A stretch of 64,000 nt of DNA from Sphingomonadaceae bacterium (lineage in GTDB: Bacteria > Pseudomonadota > Alphaproteobacteria > Sphingomonadales > Sphingomonadaceae). Positions 57,896 through 64,000 of this stretch are shown piece after piece (the stretch's first letter is position 1; each line of letters starts with the position of its first letter). The position numbers were made by a program, and so were the translations under genes. The notes below the pieces were generated by a model. That model was not told the DNA's origin and did no database searches. It was given only the letters and a program-made list of their open reading frames with translations. The DNA lies in contig JAFAZF010000058.1 in the NCBI GenBank assembly GCA_019239915.1, positions 124,001 through 188,000 of the forward strand, given 5' to 3'.

Positions 57896-58405
57896 TCAGT
57901 CGCCGCCGGCCTGGTCGTCCTTGAGGCTCGGTGCCTTGGACGATTTCGGCGGCTCGGCGGGCTTGCTGCGCTTGGAATAGAGCATCGCCGCCGCGACTGC
58001 CGCCGAGCCGATCGCCGCCGCCGAACCGATGCCGACGCCGAGCCAGTTGACCGAGCTTTCGGACTTCGCAGTAGGCGACTTGGCGGCCGCACCGTCCCTG
58101 CCATCGGAGTGGGATTTCGCTGCGGACTTGGTCTCGCTTGCCGACACGGGCTTGGTCTCGCTCTTGCTGGTCCGGGATGACGATGCCGGTTTGCTGGGAG
58201 CAGGCTTGGCGGCCGGCTTCGCAGTTTGCGGCTTGTCGGCGGCAGCCTTCGTCGCGGCGGGTCTGGCGGCAGCGGGCGTGGCAGGCTTGGCGGGCGCGCG
58301 TCGCGCGCGCGCCGTGCCGCCTTCCTTAGCCGGCGTACGCCGCCGCGCCGGCGGTTTGGCCGCGCTCTCGCCCTTCGAGGTCTTGTCGTCGTCCATGTCA
58401 GCCAT
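57896..58405 (-). CDS. Histone-H1-like Lys/Ala-rich protein with C-terminal membrane helix
   Basis: A 169-residue protein. Residues 15-115 are almost wholly Lys, Ala, Pro, Ser and Thr with PAKPATPAAARPAATKAAAD-like repeats, as in H1-like bacterial proteins. One hydrophobic segment (NWLGVGIGSAAAIGSAAVAA) then gives a likely membrane anchor, followed by a basic tail (YSKRSKPAEPPKSSKAP). It could tether DNA to the membrane, but a simple envelope linker is also possible. It lies upstream of pntA on the same strand. Confidence 0.6.
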   Translation of the reverse strand: MADMDDDKTSKGESAAKPPARRRTPAKEGGTARARRAPAKPATPAAARPAATKAAADKPQTAKPAAKPAPSKPASSSRTSKSETKPVSASETKSAAKSHSDGRDGAAAKSPTAKSESSVNWLGVGIGSAAAIGSAAVAAAMLYSKRSKPAEPPKSSKAPSLKDDQAGGD

Positions 58406-58477
58406 AGCGCCGCATCGCCTTATCGGTTCCGCGCAATTGTTGAGGCACCGTCACGGCTTGGCAAGCCCGGATCGGCC

Positions 58478-59614
58478 TCAGCCGAGCAGCCTCGCATTGA
58501 CCACCTTGCCGCCCTGCGTCAGCCGGACCGCGCCGCCGATCTCCTCGTCGAGCACCGGGCGCCCCTCGTCCTTCTTCCAGAAAGCGGAGAGGAAATTGTA
58601 GAGGTTGCGCGCGTAGAGCGCGGAGGCGTCCGAGGCGAGCGTGCTCGCCACGTTCTTGCGGCCGACGATCTTGACGCCGTGGCGCTCCACGACCTCGCCC
58701 AGCACCGCGCCCTCGACATTGCCGCCGCTCTCCACCGCAAGATCGACGATCACGCTGCCAGGGCGCATCGAGGCGATCTGCGCGTCAGAGATCAGCCGCG
58801 GCGCCGGCCGGCCGGGAATCAGGGCGGTGGTGATGACGATGTCCTGCTTGGCGATATGGCCGGAGACCAGCTCGGCCTGCGCCTTCTGGTACTCCTCGGA
58901 CATCTCGGAGGCGTAGCCGCCGACGCCCTCGCCCTCGATGCCGGCAACGCTCTCGACGAACACCGGCTTGGCGCCAAGCGACTGGATCTGCTCCTTGGTG
59001 GCCGAGCGCACATCGGTTGCGGAAACCTGCGCGCCGAGCCGCCGCGCAGTCGCGATCGCCTGGAGGCCGGCGACACCCACGCCCATCACGAACAGCTTGG
59101 CTGCGGCGACGGTGCCCGCGGCGGTCATCATCATCGGAAAGACGCGGCCATATTCATGCGCCGCATCGAGCACCGCGCGATAGCCGGCGAGGTTCGCCTG
59201 GCTCGACAGCACGTCCATCGACTGCGCGCGCGTGATGCGCGGCATGAATTCCATCGCCAGCGCCTCGAGCCCTAGCCCGGCATAGGCATCGATGCGCGCA
59301 CGCCCGCCATCTTCGCCGCCACCGAAGGGATTGAGGCTGGCGGTGAGCCACGCGCCCTGCTTGGCGCCGGCGAGCGACGCCGGCTCAGGACCCTGCACCG
59401 AGAGCAGGATGTCCGCGCCCGACAGAACATCGGCACGCGCGCCCAGCGTCGCGCCGGCGGCGGCATAGGCATCGTCGGCGATCGACGCGCGCGTTCCCGC
59501 CCCGTTTTCGACGGCCACGGTGGCGCCGAGACCGACGAACTTCTTGACCGTCTCCGGCGTCGCGGCGACGCGCGCCTCGTCCGGAGCGGTTTCGCGCAGG
59601 ACGGCGATCTTCAT
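58478..59614 (-). CDS. pntAA: NAD(P) transhydrogenase subunit alpha, part 1
   Basis: A 378-residue NAD-binding subunit (domain I) of proton-translocating transhydrogenase. Marks: MKIAVLRETAPDEARVAATP, the Rossmann loop LFVMGVGVAGLQAIATARRL, the DVRSATKEQIQSLGAKPV mobile loop and VIVDLAVESGGNVEGAV. Its membrane part 2 and subunit beta would be expected just downstream (leftward) but are not there, so they are encoded elsewhere or missing. A small oxidase subunit IV gene precedes it. Confidence 0.92.
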   Translation of the reverse strand: MKIAVLRETAPDEARVAATPETVKKFVGLGATVAVENGAGTRASIADDAYAAAGATLGARADVLSGADILLSVQGPEPASLAGAKQGAWLTASLNPFGGGEDGGRARIDAYAGLGLEALAMEFMPRITRAQSMDVLSSQANLAGYRAVLDAAHEYGRVFPMMMTAAGTVAAAKLFVMGVGVAGLQAIATARRLGAQVSATDVRSATKEQIQSLGAKPVFVESVAGIEGEGVGGYASEMSEEYQKAQAELVSGHIAKQDIVITTALIPGRPAPRLISDAQIASMRPGSVIVDLAVESGGNVEGAVLGEVVERHGVKIVGRKNVASTLASDASALYARNLYNFLSAFWKKDEGRPVLDEEIGGAVRLTQGGKVVNARLLG

Positions 59615-59623
59615 CGTGCCGGC

Positions 59624-59752
59624 TCAGCTGGCGATGAGCAGGACGACGATCGCCGCCACGATGAACGAGGCGATGGCGCCGTATTTCATGAGGCCGATGA
59701 ACCCCCCGTAGGTGCCCTCGTGCGCTTTAAAGTCGCCCGCCTTCTCGGCCAT
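59624..59752 (-). CDS. aa3-type cytochrome c oxidase subunit IV-like (42 residues)
   Basis: Translation gives MAEKAGDFKAHEGTYGGFIG followed by LMKYGAIASFIVAAIVVLLI. The Thr-Tyr-Gly-Gly-Phe turn before a single membrane helix is the signature of the small subunit IV of alphaproteobacterial aa3 oxidase. The same short family is often found before pntA genes. It is 10 bases upstream of pntA. Confidence 0.72.
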   Translation of the reverse strand: MAEKAGDFKAHEGTYGGFIGLMKYGAIASFIVAAIVVLLIAS

Positions 59753-59906
59753 GTCCGCCCCTCTGATGCCCTGACCCTGCCGCCTTAGACCCGCCGGCTG
59801 CCGGCCTCAAGTGCATCGGCCTCGAAGTGCGTGGCATCACAGCACGCGCTTAAGGCCGCCTTTACTGAACGCGCTGTAACAACGGCGTGAATCAGCGGGG
59901 GAACGC

Positions 59907-61337
59907 ATGTCGCGAGCTGACGAACGCGCGGTTTTGGTCATCGACGGCGAAGCCGCACAGGCGCGCCTGGTCGCCGCCATCGCCACGCGTGCAGGTTGGC
60001 GCGCGCGCATCGCGAGCGACGTCGACGGCGCGCTCGCGCTGCTGGCGGAGCCGCATGAGCCGCCGTTCGCCGCGATCATCGTCGACAGCACCGATCCCGA
60101 GCATGAAGGCGTCGATATGATCGCGCAGCTCCACGAGCTGGCGCCGCGCCTGCCGGTGCTGCTCGTGACCGCGCAGAGTTCGGTCGCGAATGCGGTGGCG
60201 GCGATGCGTGCGGGCGCGATGGATTTCCTGGTCAAGCCGATCGCACCGCACCGGCTGATCGCCGCGCTCGACGCCGCCACCGGCACCGCCGGCGGCGAGC
60301 TCCGCCCGATGGCCGAGAAGCTCGCCCATCCGCTTCCCTTCGACGAGATCGTCGGCTCCGCGCCCGATTTCCGCGCCGCGCTCGCCATCGCCGCCAAGGC
60401 GGCGCGGGCGCGCGTGCCGGTTCTGATCGAAGGCGAGATCGGTGTCGGCAAGGAAGTGATCGCGCAGGCGATCCACGCCGCCTCGTCGCGCGCGAAGCGA
60501 CCGCTGTTCGTAGTGAATTGCGGCGCGATCGCGCGCAACCAGATCGAATCGGAGCTGTTCGGCCACGAGCGCGGCGCCTTTACCGGCGCGTTCGATCGCC
60601 ACGTCGGCAAGCTCGCACAGGCCGACGGCGGCACGATCTTCCTGGACGAGGTCGGCGAGTTGCCGATCGAGGCGCAGGCCAAGCTGCTCCGGCTGGTGCA
60701 GACCGGCGAGGTCCAGCCGCTCGGCAGCCGCTCCCCGCAGGAGATCGACGTCCGCATCATCGCGGCGAGCAATCGCACGCTGCTCGAGGAGGTCGCCGCC
60801 GGCCGCTTCCGCGAGGACCTCTACTATCGCGTCGCGGTCGTGCAGTTCACGCTGCCTCCCCTGCGCGAACGCGCGGGCGACATCCCGGCGCTGGCCCGCC
60901 ACCTGCTCGGCCGCATCGCGCAGCAGCCCGGGATGCGCAGCCTCGGCATCACGGATGACGCGCTTTCGCTGCTGATGAGCTATCGCTGGCCGGGCAACGT
61001 CCGTCAGCTGCAGAACGCGCTGTTCCGCGCTGCCGTGCTCTGCGACGGCAGTGCGCTCACCGCGCAGGACTTTCCCGAGATCGCACGGGAGGCTGCCAAT
61101 CCCGTCCAGGCGACGCCGAGCGCCGGCAACAATTCGGCGCTGGCCGGCGCCCCGGGCATCACCCTCTACCAGGCCAACGGCCATCTCCGCCCGCTCGACG
61201 CGATCGAAGCAGACGTGATTCGCCTAGCGATCGGCCATTATCAGGGCAGGATGAGCGAGGTCGCGCGCCGGCTCGGCATCGGTCGCTCGACGCTGTATCG
61301 CAAGCTCGGCGAGCTGGGAATGGATAGCGCGGCCTGA
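59907..61337 (+). CDS. NtrC-type sigma-54-dependent response regulator
   Basis: A 476-residue activator: receiver (about 1-125), AAA+ domain (about 145-375) and Fis-type HTH (about 430-470). The AAA+ part has PVLIEGEIGVGKEVIAQAIH (Walker A), the sigma-54 loop ELFGHERGAFTGAFDRHVGK and GTIFLDEVGELPIEAQAKLL. The HTH is MSEVARRLGIGRSTLYRKLG. The receiver is weakened: the acidic pair is VLVIDGEA with only one Asp, and the phosphoacceptor site reads IIVDSTDPEHEG. No kinase is adjacent. Confidence 0.88.
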   Translation: MSRADERAVLVIDGEAAQARLVAAIATRAGWRARIASDVDGALALLAEPHEPPFAAIIVDSTDPEHEGVDMIAQLHELAPRLPVLLVTAQSSVANAVAAMRAGAMDFLVKPIAPHRLIAALDAATGTAGGELRPMAEKLAHPLPFDEIVGSAPDFRAALAIAAKAARARVPVLIEGEIGVGKEVIAQAIHAASSRAKRPLFVVNCGAIARNQIESELFGHERGAFTGAFDRHVGKLAQADGGTIFLDEVGELPIEAQAKLLRLVQTGEVQPLGSRSPQEIDVRIIAASNRTLLEEVAAGRFREDLYYRVAVVQFTLPPLRERAGDIPALARHLLGRIAQQPGMRSLGITDDALSLLMSYRWPGNVRQLQNALFRAAVLCDGSALTAQDFPEIAREAANPVQATPSAGNNSALAGAPGITLYQANGHLRPLDAIEADVIRLAIGHYQGRMSEVARRLGIGRSTLYRKLGELGMDSAA

Positions 61338-61570
61338 TTGTTGCAGCGCAACCATCTATCAAGCCGCGCTTTTATTGATAGAGCCTGCTAATCGGCAGCG
61401 GCTTGCAGGTCTTGCAACCAAGCGAATAGCCGATCCGTATTGCGCATTAACCCGTTTCAGTAACGATTCTTGTTGTGCGCCGCCGCATTCGACTGCACAC
61501 TCCCCTCCACAACCGAACATCGTCAAGACTCAAGCAGGCCGTGGACACCACGATTGCGGGAGATGCTGAT

Positions 61571-61882
61571 ATGATGGAGTGGTTCAAGCGGCTGAGCCTG
61601 CATTCCCAAGGCGCCGAACGGGGCCGGGAGGATTATGAGGACTCACTTGAGTGGGTGAGCGTCGCGCATGCCGACCTGCGTCCGCCGATCACGGTGGCGG
61701 AAGTCGAAAGCTGCGTCGCCAATCTTCGCGAGCTCGATCGGCATGATCACGGCGCCGCGCTGGCGATGGCGGCCGAGCTGCGCGCCCGGGTGCTGCGCGC
61801 GATCGCCGACGGCGGAGGATTGAGCCCACGTATGCTGGCGAGGGCCGCGCTGCCGCTTTGCGACCAGGCCTTCGCCGGCTGA
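61571..61882 (+). CDS. Hypothetical protein (103 residues)
   Basis: It starts MMEWFKRLSLHSQGAERGRE and continues with an acidic strand (EDSLEWVSVAHADLRPPI) and two helices (EVESCVANLRELDRHDHG, LAMAAELRARVLRAIADGGG). A GGGAG site precedes the ATG. No family recognised. Downstream of the sigma-54 activator and upstream of thiD. Confidence 0.6.
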   Translation: MMEWFKRLSLHSQGAERGREDYEDSLEWVSVAHADLRPPITVAEVESCVANLRELDRHDHGAALAMAAELRARVLRAIADGGGLSPRMLARAALPLCDQAFAG

Positions 61883-61966
61883 TCGTGACGCGCTGACAAA
61901 CGCGCCCTCCTGATTGGCGGGCGATCGCCTTCGCCGGTGCGGCGCCATGATGCTAGGGGGAAGGCC

Positions 61967-62788
61967 ATGCCCTCCCCGCTTCGCAAACCGCCCCGCATCC
62001 TGGCGATCGCCGGCTCGGATTCGGGCGGCGGCGCCGGTATCCAGGCGGACATCAAGACGATCACGCGGCTCGGCGGCCACGCGATGACGGCGATTACCGC
62101 AATCACCGCGCAGGACACGCTGGGTGTGAAAGCCATCCACCCCATACCGGCGGAGATGGTGCTGGCGCAGATCGAGGTCGTCGCGGCCGACATCGGCATC
62201 GATGCGATCAAGATCGGGATGATCGGCTCGGCGGAGGCGGCGCAGGCGATCGCCGGCGCGCTCGATGCGCTCGAGGGCGTGCCGGTGGTGTTCGATCCGG
62301 TGATGGTCGCGACCAGCGGCGACCGCTTGGCGAGCAGCGAGACGATCGCGCGCTTCGAGCCGCTGATGGCACGATCGACGCTGATCACGCCCAATTGCGA
62401 CGAGCTGCGCGTGCTGTCGGGGCGAGGAATCGCGAGCGAGGACGAGATCGGCGAGGCCGCGCGTGCCATTGTCGCCGAATTCGGCTGCGCGGTGCTGGCG
62501 ACGGGCTGGCAATCGCCGCGGGAGCCGCCCGAGCTGGTCGATCTCCTGTTCGCGCCGACGCGCCGCGAACGCTTCCTCGGCACGCGGATCAATACGATCC
62601 ACGATCACGGCACCGGCTGCACGCTCTCGAGCGCGATCGCCTCCGGGCTCGGCGCGGGGTTGCCGCTAGCGGACGCGATCAGCCGGGGACGTGCCTTCGT
62701 CCGCGCCTGCCTGCTCGCTGCGCCCGGCTTTGGCGCCGGGCATGGGCCGATGGGGCATGCGGCGGCCGAGATTAACCCTGACTTCTGA
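61967..62788 (+). CDS. thiD: Hydroxymethylpyrimidine/phosphomethylpyrimidine kinase
   Basis: A 273-residue ribokinase-fold enzyme making HMP-diphosphate for thiamine. Landmarks: ILAIAGSDSGGGAGIQADIK, TAITAITAQDTLGV, VVFDPVMVATSGDRL, LITPNCDELRVLSG and the ATP/anion-hole end TIHDHGTGCTLSSAIASGLG. No TPP riboswitch is evident in the short gap upstream. A run of REP-like repeats follows it. Confidence 0.94.
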   Translation: MPSPLRKPPRILAIAGSDSGGGAGIQADIKTITRLGGHAMTAITAITAQDTLGVKAIHPIPAEMVLAQIEVVAADIGIDAIKIGMIGSAEAAQAIAGALDALEGVPVVFDPVMVATSGDRLASSETIARFEPLMARSTLITPNCDELRVLSGRGIASEDEIGEAARAIVAEFGCAVLATGWQSPREPPELVDLLFAPTRRERFLGTRINTIHDHGTGCTLSSAIASGLGAGLPLADAISRGRAFVRACLLAAPGFGAGHGPMGHAAAEINPDF

Positions 62789-63101
62789 AACCGTTCGTCC
62801 TGAGCGCAGTCGAAGGACGTGCTCCGAACGCATCGCTCCTTTCAGCCTGAGCGAGGTCGAAGGCCACGCGGCTGCGCTTCGACAAATTGGGCGCAAACGA
62901 CCGTCGCTCCACTGGGCGCGTCCTTCGACTTCGCTCAGACGAACGGTTACTCGGCAACTAATCTCTAGAGCATTGGCCGATCAGCCTAAGTCGGCTTCAT
63001 CCGTTCGGGCTGAGCGCAGTCGAAGTCCAGCCGCAGCGCGCGCCCTTCGACTTCGCTCCGGGCGAACGGATGATGGTGGATCAATCCAGTCGAAATCGGC
63101 T
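62789..63101. repeat. Cluster of REP-like palindromes
   Basis: Four or more units: CGTTCGTCCTGAGCGCAGTC (62793), a middle CAGCCTGAGCGAGGTCGAAG (62842), CGTCCTTCGACTTCGCTCAG (62920, reverse) and the long pair at 62998-63074 whose ends CATCCGTTCGGGCTGAGCGC and reverse CTTCGCTCCGGGCGAACGGA mirror each other. No gene. Confidence 0.75.
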
Positions 63102-64000
63102 CTAGAACAGCGCCTTCGCCGCCGCCAGGCTAGCAACGCCCAGCGCGGGGATCGCGAAATAGCCGAGCGGCGAGACGAACAGCGCCGAGAGCGCGATCAG
63201 GCCGCCCTCGAGCGCGCTCGAGGAGGGCTCGAAGCGGCCTTGCGGCTCGTCGAAATACATCGTCTTGACGATCTTGAGGTAATAGAAGGCGCCGATCACG
63301 GAGGTCGCGATGCCGATCATCGCCAGCGGCCACATGCCGACCGCGACGAGCGCGTCGAACACCACGAACTTCGCCCAGAAGCCGAGCAGCGGCGGGATGC
63401 CGGCGAGGCTGAACATGAACACCGCCAACGCCGCCGCGAGGCCCGGCCGCGTCCGCGACAACCCTGACAGCGAAGCGATCGTCTCGACCGGATTGCCGTC
63501 GAGATCGCGCATCTGGAGGACGCAGATGAACGACCCCAGCGTCATCGCGATGTAGATCGCCATGTAGGTGAGCACGCTCGCCGCGCCCGCCGGCGTCGCC
63601 GCGACAAGCCCCATCAGCGCGAACCCGACATTGTTGATCGAGCTGTAGGCGAGCAGCCGCTTGATATTGCTCTGCCCGATCGCGGCGACGCCGCCCAGCA
63701 CCGTCGAGGCCAGCGCAACGAAGATCACGATCTGCTGCCACTGGTGGCTTGCCGGACCCATCGCCTGCATGGCGACGCGCACCAGCAGCGCCATCGCACC
63801 GACCTTCTGCGCGGACGCGAAGAAGGCGGTGACCGGGGTCGGCGCGCCCTCATAGACGTCCGGGGTCCACATATGGAACGGCACCGCCGCGATCTTGAAC
63901 GCGATGCCGGCGAACACGAAGACGAGCCCGAACAACAGCCCGCCGCTCGTGCCTGTTTTCATCGCGGCAGCGATGCCGCCGAAGTGGGTCGTGCCCGAGA
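63102..64000 (-). CDS. nuoN: NADH-quinone oxidoreductase subunit N (3' part, cut by window edge)
   Basis: The C-terminal 298 residues of a complex I antiporter-like subunit. Marks: FVFAGIAFKIAAVPFHMWTP, DVYEGAPTPVTAFFASAQKV with the conserved Lys, LLAYSSINNVGFALMGL and GIPPLLGFWAKFVVFDALV. These are typical of NuoN. The frame is open to the window end. It would be the last gene of the nuo operon, with REP-like repeats after its stop. Confidence 0.94.
   Translation of the reverse strand, partial: SGTTHFGGIAAAMKTGTSGGLLFGLVFVFAGIAFKIAAVPFHMWTPDVYEGAPTPVTAFFASAQKVGAMALLVRVAMQAMGPASHQWQQIVIFVALASTVLGGVAAIGQSNIKRLLAYSSINNVGFALMGLVAATPAGAASVLTYMAIYIAMTLGSFICVLQMRDLDGNPVETIASLSGLSRTRPGLAAALAVFMFSLAGIPPLLGFWAKFVVFDALVAVGMWPLAMIGIATSVIGAFYYLKIVKTMYFDEPQGRFEPSSSALEGGLIALSALFVSPLGYFAIPALGVASLAAAKALF

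Overview
The window looks like the chromosome of a Sphingomonas-type alphaproteobacterium. Base composition is high-GC throughout. Many genes point this way: dxs followed by a TlyA-type methyltransferase, a MerC protein beside a Fur/Zur regulator, a split NAD(P) transhydrogenase alpha subunit, a 42-residue aa3-oxidase subunit IV, a UbiK-like protein, and several copies of a REP-like palindrome seen by eye in intergenic gaps. The genus is an inference; no rRNA gene is present.

Layout. Positions 1-14390 are chromosomal: a pirin gene (cut by the window edge) divergent from a LysR regulator with a perfect palindrome between them; a complete RND efflux operon (adaptor, HAE1 pump, NodT-type outer membrane factor); a DUF72 gene; a large HAD-type protein; small membrane proteins; a 3-methyladenine glycosylase; a 2Fe-2S ferredoxin; and an RlmB/TrmH methyltransferase.

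Positions 14421-36758 hold a 22.3-kb integrative element inserted in the 3' part of tRNA-Tyr(GTA), bounded by perfect 56-bp direct repeats. It carries a tyrosine integrase and a ribbon-helix-helix protein leftward. Rightward it has an AlpA-like gene, a tightly overlapping early cassette with a CHC2/Toprim primase and a DUF3987 helicase-primase-like protein, an iteron-like repeat cluster, a DUF5681 protein, an AT-richer FkbM methyltransferase, and a podovirus-like DNA-ejection cassette. That cassette includes an Asp/Asn hydroxylase-like protein, an acetyltransferase and a SleB peptidoglycan hydrolase fused to a long virion-type protein. I find no terminase, portal, capsid, tail or lysis genes. 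The right third is mosaic: short acidic and basic proteins, a nuclease-like protein, a DUF5818 protein, a PilZ protein, and five paralogous 54-58-residue helix-turn-helix proteins on the minus strand. The element is either a head-deleted prophage or a phage satellite; the sequence alone does not decide.

Positions 36759-64000 are chromosomal housekeeping: an outer membrane barrel protein, MerC, Zur-like regulator, dxs, TlyA, TspO, UbiK-like, YbjN, proC, a family-2 glycosyltransferase, MarR and ilvE (divergent), an orphan ParA, a periplasmic peroxiredoxin, a large GT-C-like membrane protein, tRNA-Gly(TCC), ctaA-cutA, rplM-rpsI, an MddA-like methyltransferase, cardiolipin synthase, a histone-H1-like membrane-anchored protein, pntA with a small oxidase subunit IV, an NtrC-type activator, thiD, and the 3' part of nuoN at the window edge.
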